The translations under genes were made by a program, and so were the position numbers. The notes under the pieces were generated by a model. The model made no database searches and was not told the DNA's origin. It saw only the letters and a program-made list of their open reading frames with translations. This document shows, in pieces, positions 25,098 through 33,656 of a DNA stretch of 44,571 nt (positions are counted from its first letter, which is position 1; each line of letters opens with the position of its first letter). Origin of the DNA: an uncultured Clostridium sp. (GTDB lineage: Bacteria > Bacillota > Clostridia > Clostridiales > Clostridiaceae); the NCBI GenBank assembly GCA_934746015.1, contig CAKVEW010000027.1, positions 1-44,571 on the forward strand, given 5' to 3'.

Positions 25098-25241
25098 ATG
25101 ATGGGATTTGGAATTATAGGAACAATAATTGTACTGTCTATTCTTTTTTATATTATCAGAGATGCAGTGGAACAAGGAGTTTTTAATGCATTAAAAAGAT
25201 ACGATACATTTAAAGCAAACAATACCTATGAAGAAGAATAA
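25098..25241 (+). CDS. Small single-pass membrane protein
   Basis: This 47-residue protein starts MMGFGIIGTIIVLSILFYII, one membrane segment, followed by an amphipathic tail (RDAVEQGVFNALKRYDTF) and acidic end. AAGGAGAG lies 15 nt before it and a terminator directly after. The coding look is good but no function is known. It may be co-transcribed with the upstream kinase-like gene. Confidence 0.65.
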   Translation: MMGFGIIGTIIVLSILFYIIRDAVEQGVFNALKRYDTFKANNTYEEE

Positions 25242-25267
25242 AAACTCAGCTCTCTGCTGAGTTTTTC
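25241..25267 (+). terminator. Terminator, first repeat copy
   Basis: AAACTCAGC (25242-25250) pairs with GCTGAGTTT (25256-25264), followed by TTCC. This hairpin is the left end of a repeated unit seen again at 25388. Confidence 0.8.
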
Positions 25268-25449
25268 CTTTAGTTTTAAAGGAATGCATAAGATATAACG
25301 ATAAAAATTGCTAGTTATTTATGCGTATGTCGACTTGGAGCGAAGCAATATCAACAGTAATTATAGTAATAACTTATTATTTAAATAAAAAACTCGGCTT
25401 CATGCTGAGTTTTATCCTTTAGTTTTAAAGTGAAAAATAAGATATAGTA

Positions 25450-25530
25450 ATAAAAATGGCTAGTTATTTATGCGTATATCGACTTGGAGCTTGCGACGGA
25501 GATAGTAGCATAATAACTAGCCATTTTTAT
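25450..25530. terminator. Perfect 19-bp palindromic hairpin, likely bidirectional terminator
   Basis: The arms at 25450-25468 and 25512-25530 are perfectly complementary and continue inward with ATGC (25470-25473) and GCAT (25508-25511) after a one-base bulge. The A-rich left flank and T-rich right flank let it terminate in both directions, including the minus-strand operator of pyroglutamate genes that ends at 25538. It may also be a mobile palindromic repeat. Confidence 0.65.
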
Positions 25531-25537
25531 TTATAGA

Positions 25538-25969
25538 TTATCGTGAACCTAGCATGTATTCTTTCCAATCACCATTTTCTATATATATGGCTTCTTCTTG
25601 GAATCTTGGATCTATATCCTTATTATAGAAATAAGAATAACAATCTTCATAGCTTTCATCATCAGTTAATTTAACTTTTACAAGTTCTCTAGAGTATTCA
25701 TTATTTGGGTTTCCTTCGCCTAAGAAACCTTCCATTTCATCCATAGCCTTAAGTGTTGAATCATAATTTTCAAGTTCAACAACTTCGCCTATTATGGTAG
25801 TATTACCAGGAAATACTGCTGGATAGCCCTTATATGGCATATGGTATAATTGAAAACCACTTATTTCAGCAGGTCTTATTGATTTAACTTTTCCCTTTAA
25901 GTAAATGTCATAGTTAAAAAAACCTTCTCTTAAACTACCATAAACAAAAATATTTATGTTTTTATTCAT
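25538..25969 (-). CDS. Gamma-glutamylcyclotransferase-like protein
   Basis: This 143-residue protein has the GGCT/AIG2 fold signature: VYGSLREG at 9-16, GYPAVFPG near 48-55, GEVVEL at 61-66, and MDEMEGF at 76-82. Family members release 5-oxoproline from gamma-glutamyl compounds. A TTG at 25975 is possible, but the ATG overlaps the stop of the preceding pcp gene (TAATG), so coupled translation from 25969 is preferred. Together with pyroglutamyl peptidase it suggests metabolism of gamma-glutamyl or pyroglutamyl peptides. Confidence 0.85.
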   Translation of the reverse strand: MNKNINIFVYGSLREGFFNYDIYLKGKVKSIRPAEISGFQLYHMPYKGYPAVFPGNTTIIGEVVELENYDSTLKAMDEMEGFLGEGNPNNEYSRELVKVKLTDDESYEDCYSYFYNKDIDPRFQEEAIYIENGDWKEYMLGSR

Positions 25970-26610
25970 TAGCAAATAGCTCCACCTATAGCTTTTATAT
26001 CTGATGAATTTTCTATAATTGCTTTTATGCTAAGTTCTAGACCTTTAGTTATATCATCTATTGACATAGATGGCATGTTAGTTTTTGTTGTTACTTGGGA
26101 TGGTATATATGGAACGTGCATAAAACCACCTCTCATATTTGGATACTTCTTATCTATTAAGTATAAGATTCCGTACATAAGGTGATTGCATACAAAGGTT
26201 CCAGCTGTATTTGAAATAGAAGCAGGGATTCCGTTATCGTTCATTTCCTTAACCATAGCTTTTATAGGTAAGTTAGAGAAATAAGCTGCCTCTCCATCTT
26301 CATAGATTGATATATCAATAGGTTGATTACCTTCATTATCTGGAATTCTTGCATCATCCATATTAATAGCAACTCTTTCTGGAGTAAGTCCAAATCTTCC
26401 ACCAGCTTGGCCTATAGATATTACTACATCTGGATTATGTTTTTGAATATTTTCTTCAATTTTTTCTACGGATTTTCCAAAAACAGTTGGTATTTCAATC
26501 TTTATAACTTCATGTCCTAAAATAGTATCAGGCAATTTTTTTACAGCTTCTAATGCTGGATTTATATTTTCTCCACCAAAGGGATCAAATCCTGTAATTA
26601 ATATTTTCAT
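25969..26610 (-). CDS. pcp: Pyrrolidone-carboxylate (pyroglutamyl) peptidase
   Basis: This 213-residue cysteine peptidase (C15) has E78 in TPERVA, C141 in TFVCNHL and H165 in FMHVPYIP, the family triad, plus [19 protein letters not shown] at the start. It removes N-terminal pyroglutamate from peptides. AAAGGAGG lies before ATG 26610. It sits between the membrane pair DUF979/DUF969 and the cyclotransferase-like gene. Confidence 0.96.
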   Translation of the reverse strand: MKILITGFDPFGGENINPALEAVKKLPDTILGHEVIKIEIPTVFGKSVEKIEENIQKHNPDVVISIGQAGGRFGLTPERVAINMDDARIPDNEGNQPIDISIYEDGEAAYFSNLPIKAMVKEMNDNGIPASISNTAGTFVCNHLMYGILYLIDKKYPNMRGGFMHVPYIPSQVTTKTNMPSMSIDDITKGLELSIKAIIENSSDIKAIGGAIC

Positions 26611-26630
26611 CTATAATCCTCCTTTATGTA

Positions 26631-27560
26631 CTAAAATGCTAAGAAGTACATTAATGGTATGTGAATTGCAAGTAAAGTTATTGCAAATATTGATTGAACT
26701 TTTATAACTGCATTCTTATCTTTAATTTCTAGTAAAGCTACTGGTAATACATTAAAGTTTGCAGCCATTGGAGTTAATAAAGTTCCACAGAAACCAGCTG
26801 TCATAGCTAGTGCAGAAGCTATTATTGGATCACCACCTTGAGCGAATACGAAAGGAACTCCAATACCTACAGTTATTACTGAAAAGGCAGCAAAAGCATT
26901 CCCCATAATAGCAGTAAATAATGCCATTCCTACACAATAAGCAGTTACTCCTAATAATATATTACCTTCTGGAATTACACTTGAAATCATACCTGATATA
27001 ATATCACCAACACCAGCAACAGTGAATAATGCACCTAGAGCTGCCAATAATTGAGGCAATATTGCAGTAGCTCCAACAGCTTGGAACATTCTATTACTAT
27101 CATCTAAGAATTCACTAGGTGTAGCCTTAGTTATTATAAATGTAGCAATTAAAGCAATTATTGCAGCAATACCTACAGCGGCAACACCAGAAATTGGTGT
27201 AAATTGTGCAATAACTAGAGCAATTAAAGCAATTATTAATGAAGGAATAAAGATTTTCATTCCAATTTCATTTGCTTTTAAGTTTGCAAAAGTAGCATCT
27301 AATTGTTTTAAGCTTCCCATATTAATTTGATTAAAGGCAGCTAAAATACCTATTATTACAATAAGTAAACCAGTTATAACTGGAGGAATAATATTTCCTA
27401 GTATAAATATAACACCAAGAATTCCCCAGAATAGGGCAGTGCCATATTTAGTTTTATGATTTTTATCCTTTAAAGTAAACATCATAGTAAGTATGAAGAA
27501 TAGACCAACCATAATGTAGAATATTTCTAATAGTATATTTGAAAATGTCTTAATATCCAT
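26631..27560 (-). CDS. DUF979 family membrane protein
   Basis: This 309-residue protein has about nine membrane segments. The C-terminal part (IIASALAMTAGFCGTLLTPMAANFN) is the family's conserved block. It is found next to DUF969 and pyroglutamyl peptidase genes, so the pair is probably a two-subunit transporter, possibly for 5-oxoproline or related amino acids (inferred from context). It begins 8 nt after DUF969 with AGGAAGG as ribosome binding site. Confidence 0.85.
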   Translation of the reverse strand: MDIKTFSNILLEIFYIMVGLFFILTMMFTLKDKNHKTKYGTALFWGILGVIFILGNIIPPVITGLLIVIIGILAAFNQINMGSLKQLDATFANLKANEIGMKIFIPSLIIALIALVIAQFTPISGVAAVGIAAIIALIATFIITKATPSEFLDDSNRMFQAVGATAILPQLLAALGALFTVAGVGDIISGMISSVIPEGNILLGVTAYCVGMALFTAIMGNAFAAFSVITVGIGVPFVFAQGGDPIIASALAMTAGFCGTLLTPMAANFNVLPVALLEIKDKNAVIKVQSIFAITLLAIHIPLMYFLAF

Positions 27561-27568
27561 ATGCCTTC

Positions 27569-28234
27569 CTACCTATTCTTATATTTTTTAGCTAGTTTTT
27601 TATCTAATAAATAGTTTTGAACAACTCCTAAAATAAATGCTATTATAGCTATAGGAATTGAAGCTTTAGCTATTTGTAATGTATCAACATTATATCCTAG
27701 AGTTTCTAATGTACCAGCAATAAGTAAAACTCCAGAGTTTGCTAAAAATACATTTTGTCCAAAAAAGTTACCATAGTTATCAGCTGCTGCTGAATTTGCT
27801 TTGATTAAATCTTCATCTTCTTCGTCAATTTCACCATATTCTGAAATGGCTGCACCCTGAGCCATTGGATTAATTAATGGTCTTACAAATTGAGGATGTC
27901 CACCAAGTTTTACTGACATTGCAGAAGAAGCCTCTCTAATAAATAGATATCCAGCTATAAGTTTACCAGTAGATAAACCTTTTACTTTTTTTATTAATAA
28001 TATTGCTTTTTCTTTTAATCCATATCTTTCACACAAGCCTATTACTGGCAATGTTAAAAGAAATAAACTCATTTCTCTTTTTTGTACGAAAGTTTGTCCT
28101 AAAGTTGTTAATATTTCAGAAATGCTCATATCAGCAATTAATCCAGTTACGATACCAGAAACTATTACTACAGCAATTGTATTAAACTTTAGTGCAAATC
28201 CTACTATAATTATTAGTATTCCTATTAATGCCAT
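27569..28234 (-). CDS. DUF969 family membrane protein
   Basis: This 221-residue protein has about five membrane segments, with conserved ERYGLKEKAI and REASSAMSVKLGGHPQFVRPLINPMA, as in DUF969. It is the first gene of the minus-strand operon DUF969-DUF979-pcp-cyclotransferase. AAAGGATT precedes ATG 28234. Confidence 0.85.
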   Translation of the reverse strand: MALIGILIIIVGFALKFNTIAVVIVSGIVTGLIADMSISEILTTLGQTFVQKREMSLFLLTLPVIGLCERYGLKEKAILLIKKVKGLSTGKLIAGYLFIREASSAMSVKLGGHPQFVRPLINPMAQGAAISEYGEIDEEDEDLIKANSAAADNYGNFFGQNVFLANSGVLLIAGTLETLGYNVDTLQIAKASIPIAIIAFILGVVQNYLLDKKLAKKYKNR

Positions 28235-28497
28235 ATTTATCGAATCCTTTCGAATTTTGTAATTTTTTTTGAATTTTGAATGTTGGTTTTATTATATATT
28301 CATTTTTGCAAAAAATCCATGTAAATATTTGATAGTTTATGCAAAAAAACACCAAAAAAATATAAAATGAATAATTGTTTATAATAGATTTACAATTATT
28401 AGATTGATTAAGCATTTATAAATACTAGATTTATAACGGAAATTAACCGTGATTATTAATTGTAGTTAAAAAAAATAATGAAATTATTGAAAAAACA
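28235..28497. other. A/T-rich divergent intergenic region
   Basis: Between the divergent DUF969 and ptsG units there is no convincing coding sequence. It should hold the minus-strand promoter, for which TATAAT near 28296-28301 (reverse strand) is a candidate without a clear -35. Nothing else stands out. Confidence 0.5.
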
Positions 28498-28526
28498 TTT
28501 ACATCACAAAAATCTTGTGCTATTAT
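28498..28526 (+). promoter_or_regulatory. Promoter of the PTS permease gene
   Basis: TTTACA (28498-28503), a 17-nt spacer and TATTAT (28521-28526). The spacer contains a dyad CACAA-N5-TTGTG that could be an operator. Confidence 0.7.
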
Positions 28527-28548
28527 GGGTTAGTAATTAAATAAGTAG

Positions 28549-28580
28549 TGTGTTACTGGTAAAGCAGGCAAGGACTAAAA
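28549..28580 (+). promoter_or_regulatory. Ribonucleic antiterminator (RAT) site, GlcT/LicT type
   Basis: The segment TGTTACTGGTAAAGCAGGCA (28551-28570) and the following AGGACTAAAA match the RNA hairpin bound by BglG-family antiterminators, closest to the ptsG/GlcT type. Its 3' part is also the 5' arm of the terminator at 28570-28624, so antiterminator and terminator are mutually exclusive. Binding of an antiterminator protein (encoded elsewhere) would allow ptsG transcription when its sugar is present. Confidence 0.85.
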
Positions 28581-28637
28581 ATGTTGTAGGTATACTATAG
28601 TTATATCTATAAATTTTGGTCCTTTTTTTATTTTTTT
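28570..28637 (+). terminator. Conditional terminator in the ptsG leader
   Basis: AAGGACTAAAA (28570-28580) pairs with TTTTGGTCCTT (28614-28624), followed by a long T-rich tract. It overlaps the RAT hairpin. Confidence 0.85.
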
Positions 28638-28755
28638 AGAGATTTGTATAATAACTTTAAGAAAAAATGCAAATAATAAGCCTGAAGAAGAACAGTCTAC
28701 TGTAGTAATTTATTTTTATTTTATTTATAAACTTATATTCAAGGAGGAATTATAA

Positions 28756-30453
28756 ATGTTACAACAATTACAAAGAATTGGTAAAGCTATAATGCTTCCA
28801 ATAGCAGCATTACCAATCGCAGGTATTTTACTAGGAGTTGGTGGAGCTTTATTAGGAATCTCAGGATTATCTAACCCACCTGCTGTTTATCAACCATTAA
28901 TAGCTTTTGTTAATATTCCTGTTGTTACAGCAATATTAACAATAATGAAAAATGTAGGGGATATAATATTTGGAAACTTACCTTTATTATTTGCAGTAGG
29001 TGTTGCAGTTGGACTTGCTAAAAAAGATAAGGGAACTGCAGGTTTAGCTTCAATATTTGGTTTCATAGTTATGAACCAAGTTATATCTTCAATGTTAGCA
29101 TTAGGATTAACTCAATTAGGAGTTGTTACTCCAGATGCAGTTGGTGAATATGGTACTTATGTTACTACTAACTTAGGTATATTTACATTAAATATGTCAG
29201 TTTTCGGTGGAATTATTACAGGTATAGTTACAGCAATATTACATAATAAATATCATACAATACAATTACCACAAGTTATTGGATTCTTCTCAGGTTCAAG
29301 ATTTGTGCCAATAGTAACTTCATTGGCAATGGCAGTAGTTGGTGCTTTATTAGCATTCATTTGGCCAGTAGTTCAAAACGGTATAGGTGTTCTTTCTGAA
29401 TTAGTTAGAAATGCAGGTGCTATAGGAACATTCTTCTATGGACTTATTGAAAGAGCATTAATTCCATTTGGATTACACCATGTATTCTATACTCCATTCT
29501 GGTATGGATCATTTGTTGAAGGTCAAATATTAGTTGATGGTGCATGGCAAACAGTTGCAGGAGCTAACACAGCTTACTTTGCTCAATTATCAAGCATGAG
29601 TAGCTTAGTTGGAGCTTCAACAGCAGATATGTCAACTATAGTTTCAGGGACTACAAGATTTATGGCTGGTAAATTCCCATTCATGATGTTTGGTCTTCCA
29701 GCAGCAGCATTAGCTATGTATAGAACAGCAGCACCAAGCAAGAAAAAAGTTGTTGGATCATTATTAGCATCAGCTGCAGTTACAGCATTACTTACTGGTA
29801 TAACTGAACCATTAGAATTTACATTCTTATTCGTTGCACCAGTATTATATGTAGTTCACTGTGTATTAGCAGGTTTATCATTTATGTTAATGGATATACT
29901 TAATGTATTTATTGGTATGACATTCTCAGGTGGTTTAATAGACTTTACATTGTTCGGTTTATTACCAGCAGGAGCAGGAGTTCCAACTCACTGGTTAAGA
30001 TTAATCTTAGTTGGTATAGTTTATGCAGTAGTTTATTATTTCATATTCTACTTCATGATTAAGAAGTTCAACTTAAAGACTCCTGGTAGAGACGAAAGCG
30101 AAGAAGAAGTTAAACTTTATTCAAAAGCTGACTACCAAGAAAAAGCAGGTATCCCTCAAGCTGATATCAACGAAAAGTCTGGTAATAAGAAAGCTGGAAA
30201 AAATAATGAAATAGTTGAAAAAGCTCCAGCAGTTTTAGCAGCTTTAGGTGGAGAAGAAAATATAGTTAGTGTTGATGCTTGTATTACAAGATTAAGAGTA
30301 GAAGTTAAAGATAAAGCTAATGTTAATAAAGATGAATTAAAATCATTAGGAGCAGCAGGAGTAGTTGAAGTAGGTAATGGAATTCAAGCTATCTTCGGTG
30401 CAAAAGCAGATGCTTATAAAAATGAAATTAAAAATATCTTAGATATAGATTAA
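28756..30453 (+). CDS. ptsG: PTS EIICB permease, glucose family
   Basis: This 565-residue sugar permease has an N-terminal EIIC membrane domain (about 1-430; [48 protein letters not shown]), a charged linker, and a C-terminal EIIB domain with phosphorylated Cys509 ([14 protein letters not shown]). No EIIA is attached, so phosphate must come from a separate EIIA. It imports glucose or a related hexose with phosphorylation. The RAT leader supports a GlcT/ptsG-type assignment; N-acetylglucosamine or maltose specificity cannot be excluded. AAGGAGG precedes ATG 28756. Confidence 0.88.
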   Translation: MLQQLQRIGKAIMLPIAALPIAGILLGVGGALLGISGLSNPPAVYQPLIAFVNIPVVTAILTIMKNVGDIIFGNLPLLFAVGVAVGLAKKDKGTAGLASIFGFIVMNQVISSMLALGLTQLGVVTPDAVGEYGTYVTTNLGIFTLNMSVFGGIITGIVTAILHNKYHTIQLPQVIGFFSGSRFVPIVTSLAMAVVGALLAFIWPVVQNGIGVLSELVRNAGAIGTFFYGLIERALIPFGLHHVFYTPFWYGSFVEGQILVDGAWQTVAGANTAYFAQLSSMSSLVGASTADMSTIVSGTTRFMAGKFPFMMFGLPAAALAMYRTAAPSKKKVVGSLLASAAVTALLTGITEPLEFTFLFVAPVLYVVHCVLAGLSFMLMDILNVFIGMTFSGGLIDFTLFGLLPAGAGVPTHWLRLILVGIVYAVVYYFIFYFMIKKFNLKTPGRDESEEEVKLYSKADYQEKAGIPQADINEKSGNKKAGKNNEIVEKAPAVLAALGGEENIVSVDACITRLRVEVKDKANVNKDELKSLGAAGVVEVGNGIQAIFGAKADAYKNEIKNILDID

Positions 30454-30464
30454 TTTAAACAAAA

Positions 30465-30495
30465 AACTCAGGAATTTATTTTCCTGAGTTTTTTT
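30465..30495 (+). terminator. Terminator of ptsG
   Basis: AACTCAGGAA (30465-30474) pairs with TTCCTGAGTT (30481-30490), followed by a T-run. Confidence 0.85.
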
Positions 30496-30633
30496 ACAAG
30501 AAATATTTATAAAATTAATAATTTTTTATACAACTGATGAACAATAAGTGGTAAATTGGTAACATATAGATAAAAAAGTATGTATAAGTAAAATAAGATA
30601 TTAAATTTATTAATACTTAGAAAGGAGTACATA

Positions 30634-31590
30634 ATGAAAAAAGTAAAATTAATTAGTTTAGTTACAAATTTCCTTATATTAGCAGTTTCAATAGTATATA
30701 TAAATAAATCTAAGCTTTTTCCAAATGAAGAGGAGGAAGCTATAGAGACTATGACAAATGCAGACCTTGCCTTTGCTGTTTTTGGAGATGTTCATGAAAA
30801 TATAGATCATTTTCAAAAGGCAATAGATGATTTTAATAATATAAATCCAAATATGGATGCATTAATTTTAAATGGTGATGTTGTTGATCAGGGATTAGAT
30901 GAACAATATGATTCTGTAGAAAAAACTTTAGAGAAAAATAAGGATTTATTACCTGAAATAATTATAAAGAATATAGGAAATCATGAATTCTTTGATTATG
31001 ATATTGAGACAAATTCAAAGGAAGAAGTTCAAGGATTTATTAATAATTATTTGAAATTTTCAGGAGAGGATAAAGTATATCATGATAAGTGGATAAAAGA
31101 TTATCATTTCATATCCCTAGGATCTGAAGATGGAAATTCTGAAACTATGAATTCTGTAACAGCATTTTTATCTAAAGAGCAACTACAATGGTTTAGAGAA
31201 AAAATAGCTGAAAAATATGAAAAAGGAAAACCTATTTTTGTATTTTTACATCAGCAATTAGAATATCCAAATAGTAAGTGGGTTGGAATTGAGCAAGCAG
31301 AAGAGTTTAGAGAAATATTATCAGAATATCCAGAAGCAATACTATTTTCATCTCATACTCATAGAGATATATCAGATACTAGCATATCATTAAATGAACC
31401 ATTTACAATAGTTAATACAGGGGCAATACACTATACTTTAGTTATTGATCCAAATCAGGAAAATGGAATCAGAAGAGAAGATGATTATATTAGTGGGATT
31501 TATGTTGAGGTAAATGGCAATGTTGTTACAATTAAAGCAAGAGATATAAAAGAAAAGCAATGGAGATATAGCATTGAAGTTTCAAAGTAA
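30634..31590 (+). CDS. Membrane-anchored extracellular metallophosphoesterase
   Basis: This 318-residue protein has an N-terminal signal-anchor (LISLVTNFLILAVSIVYI) and then a calcineurin-like fold: GDVHE at 51-55, LNGDVVDQG, GNHEFF, LHQQ and SSHTHRD carry the metal ligands. It should act outside the membrane on a phosphomonoester or diester of unknown nature. AAAGGAG precedes ATG 30634. It is followed closely (33 nt) by hom. Confidence 0.85.
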   Translation: MKKVKLISLVTNFLILAVSIVYINKSKLFPNEEEEAIETMTNADLAFAVFGDVHENIDHFQKAIDDFNNINPNMDALILNGDVVDQGLDEQYDSVEKTLEKNKDLLPEIIIKNIGNHEFFDYDIETNSKEEVQGFINNYLKFSGEDKVYHDKWIKDYHFISLGSEDGNSETMNSVTAFLSKEQLQWFREKIAEKYEKGKPIFVFLHQQLEYPNSKWVGIEQAEEFREILSEYPEAILFSSHTHRDISDTSISLNEPFTIVNTGAIHYTLVIDPNQENGIRREDDYISGIYVEVNGNVVTIKARDIKEKQWRYSIEVSK

Positions 31591-31623
31591 TTGCTAGTGT
31601 ATTAATATAGGGGGCAAAGGTTA

Positions 31624-32634
31624 ATGGATATAGGAATTGTAGGATTTGGAGGAGTTAGTAAGGCTTTTATAAAGTTACTAATGGAGAAAGATGAAAACCT
31701 TAAGAAAAAGGGGCTAGAGTTAAAGGTTAAATACATTATTAAAAGTAATGGTGGAATTTATAATAAGGATGGAATTAATCTAAAAGATATAGTAAGGGCA
31801 AACTATATTTTAAAAGATCTTAATTTTAATGAAGATATTAATATAAACACTATTATTAAGAATAATGATATAGACACATTGGTGGAACTTACAAGTACCA
31901 ATATAGAATCAGGAGAACCAGGTTTAACTCATATTAAATTGGCATTAGAAAATGGTATTAATGTAGTTACTGGTAATAAGGGACCTATAATTCTACAATA
32001 CAAATCTTTAAAAGAAATAGCAGATAAAAAGAATGTAAAATTAGGAATAGGTTGTACTACTGGAGGAGCTTTGCCTTCCATAAATGTAGGAAGTTATGAT
32101 GTAGCAGGGGCTGAAGTATTATCTATTGAAGGAATATTAAACGGAACTAGTAACTATATTTTGTCTGAAATGTATAAAAAGGAAGTTAAATATGAAGATG
32201 CCCTAAATAAAGCTATTTCATTAGGAATTGCAGAGTCTAATTACAAGCTAGATGTAGAAGGATTTGATACAGCTTCTAAAATTTTAATTTTAGCCAATGT
32301 GTTAATGGATGCTAATTTATCTCTTGATGATATAAAAATACAAGGGATTAATAATTTAAATAAAGGTAATATATTAGAAGAAAAAAATAAAGGAAACAAA
32401 ATTAAACTAATAGGAAAAGCTTATAAAGATGGTAATAAGATAAAATCTTATGTAAGACCAGAGATTATTAATAGTGAACATCCTTTATACTTTGTAGATA
32501 ATAAGAATAAAGGAGTATGCTATAGAACAGATACTCTTGGAGATATAAGCGTAGTAGGTGGAGCTTCGGGCACTATAAATGCAGCGGCATCTATCTTAAG
32601 AGATATTGTAAATTTAAATAATAAAAGTAGATAG
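31624..32634 (+). CDS. hom: Homoserine dehydrogenase
   Basis: This 336-residue enzyme reduces aspartate semialdehyde to homoserine with NAD(P)H. It has the N-terminal GFGGVSKAF cofactor site (7-15), GNKGPIIL in the hinge, the NGTSNYILSEM substrate-site signature, and LGIAESNYKLDVEGFDTASK. It lacks a C-terminal ACT domain, so it should not be Thr-feedback inhibited through ACT. GGGGG precedes ATG 31624. Confidence 0.94.
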   Translation: MDIGIVGFGGVSKAFIKLLMEKDENLKKKGLELKVKYIIKSNGGIYNKDGINLKDIVRANYILKDLNFNEDININTIIKNNDIDTLVELTSTNIESGEPGLTHIKLALENGINVVTGNKGPIILQYKSLKEIADKKNVKLGIGCTTGGALPSINVGSYDVAGAEVLSIEGILNGTSNYILSEMYKKEVKYEDALNKAISLGIAESNYKLDVEGFDTASKILILANVLMDANLSLDDIKIQGINNLNKGNILEEKNKGNKIKLIGKAYKDGNKIKSYVRPEIINSEHPLYFVDNKNKGVCYRTDTLGDISVVGGASGTINAAASILRDIVNLNNKSR

Positions 32635-32650
32635 TATATTGGGAGAGTTT

Positions 32651-33229
32651 ATGAATAAGGAAGAGAAAAAGCTTTTAAGAAACAATATTTTATTAAAGAG
32701 AAATTCATTAGATAAGGATATTAAGGAAAATATTGATTATCAAATTTATAATAAGTTAATAACTTCAGATTTATATTTAGACTCAAAAACTATATTTATT
32801 TATCTAAGCTTTGGAAGTGAACTAGATACAAAGACTATAATTAATAAGGCCTTAATGGATGGAAAAAAAGTCTATATTCCTAAAATTTATAAAGCAGATA
32901 AATCTATGAGAGCTGTAAATCTAGAATCTTTTAAGGATTTAAAGAAAAATTCTATGGGAATATTAGAGCCTATAGATGATAGTAATTACATTGAAAAAGA
33001 GAATATAGATTTAATTATAGTTCCAGGAGCAGTATTCGATTTTAATGGTAATAGGATAGGTTATGGTGGAGGATATTATGATAGATATTTAGAAGATATA
33101 AAAGAAATAAATAATAAAGTAGTATTAGCTTATGATTTACAAATTGTAGATTTTATTAATCCAGAACCTCATGATATTAGTTTTGATTACATAGTAACAA
33201 ATACAAAATTTATAAAAGTTTATAAATAA
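32651..33229 (+). CDS. 5-formyltetrahydrofolate cyclo-ligase
   Basis: This 192-residue enzyme converts 5-formyl-THF to 5,10-methenyl-THF using ATP. Motifs seen: KKLLRNNILLKRNSL, YLSFGSELDT, and GNRIGYGGGYYDRYL, the family signature. A TTG at 32639 would extend it, but GGGAG at 32641-32645 fixes ATG 32651. It starts 17 nt after hom. Confidence 0.94.
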   Translation: MNKEEKKLLRNNILLKRNSLDKDIKENIDYQIYNKLITSDLYLDSKTIFIYLSFGSELDTKTIINKALMDGKKVYIPKIYKADKSMRAVNLESFKDLKKNSMGILEPIDDSNYIEKENIDLIIVPGAVFDFNGNRIGYGGGYYDRYLEDIKEINNKVVLAYDLQIVDFINPEPHDISFDYIVTNTKFIKVYK

Positions 33230-33268
33230 GTTAATTTATTATATTTAATTTTGCCATATTGAGTCTAG

Positions 33269-33299
33269 AGGTTGCTTCTTATTTGAAGTAACCTTTTTA
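33269..33299 (+). terminator. Terminator after the cyclo-ligase gene
   Basis: AGGTTGCTTC (33269-33278) pairs with GAAGTAACCT (33285-33294) with one G-T pair, followed by TTTTAC. Confidence 0.8.
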
Positions 33300-33405
33300 C
33301 TTTTTTAGAAATTTTAAATTTGAAAAACATATATTTATAAACTATAATATAAAATGATAATTTTGACTTGGTAAATGATTTTACCTTTGAATAAGGGGTG
33401 TTTTT

Positions 33406-33588
33406 ATGTTTAATAAAGAGGAACTTCAAATTATTAATGAAGCTGTAAGAATGTATGAAGAAAAGACCACTAAACTTTTAGAATCTAGCACTAATAATAA
33501 AGATAGAATGGTTGCTTATAATAGAAAACAAAAGAAAATTTGGTTACTTCAAAATAAGCTTAAAAAATTAATGGAAGAAAATAAATAA
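33406..33588 (+). CDS. Small helical hypothetical protein
   Basis: This 60-residue, highly charged protein is predicted helical throughout (MFNKEELQIINEAVRMYEE to the KLKKLMEENK end). There is no Cys, signal or membrane segment. GGGGTG lies 8 nt before ATG 33406. It probably forms a coiled coil. No family recognised. Confidence 0.65.
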   Translation: MFNKEELQIINEAVRMYEEKTTKLLESSTNNKDRMVAYNRKQKKIWLLQNKLKKLMEENK

Positions 33589-33604
33589 AATATATTACAA
33601 GATG

Positions 33605-33655
33605 ATAAAAAAGAAGGGGCTGCACACTAATTTCTTAGTGCGAAAGCCCCCCCTT
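33605..33655 (-). terminator. Terminator of thrS
   Basis: On the minus strand a GC-rich stem GGGGCT/AGCCCC with inner CACTAA/TTAGTG (plus coordinates 33616-33649) is followed by TTCTTTTTT. It lies just beyond the thrS stop codon. Confidence 0.85.
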
Positions 33656-33656
33656 T

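Larger units (their letters stand above)
25241..25533. repeat. Two tandem copies of a ~147-bp hairpin element
   Basis: The unit at 25241-25386 recurs at 25388-25533. Each has a terminator hairpin (ACTCAGC or ACTCGGC with GCTGAGT), TCCTTTAGTTTTAAAG, an ATAAGATATA stretch, and a GCTAGTTATTTATGCGTAT core followed by TCGACTTGGAGC. The second copy is complete and strongly palindromic; in the first the right arm has decayed (only TAATAAC is left). It holds no coding sequence. Confidence 0.75.

Noticed and set aside
25241..25533. A CRISPR array
   Set aside because: There are only two long, imperfect units with internal palindromes and no regular spacers or cas genes.
28182..28415. A 77-residue minus-strand reading frame upstream of DUF969
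   Set aside because: It overlaps the DUF969 start and its leader, has no ribosome binding site, and has Ser/Asn/Ile composition typical of translated A/T-rich spacer.
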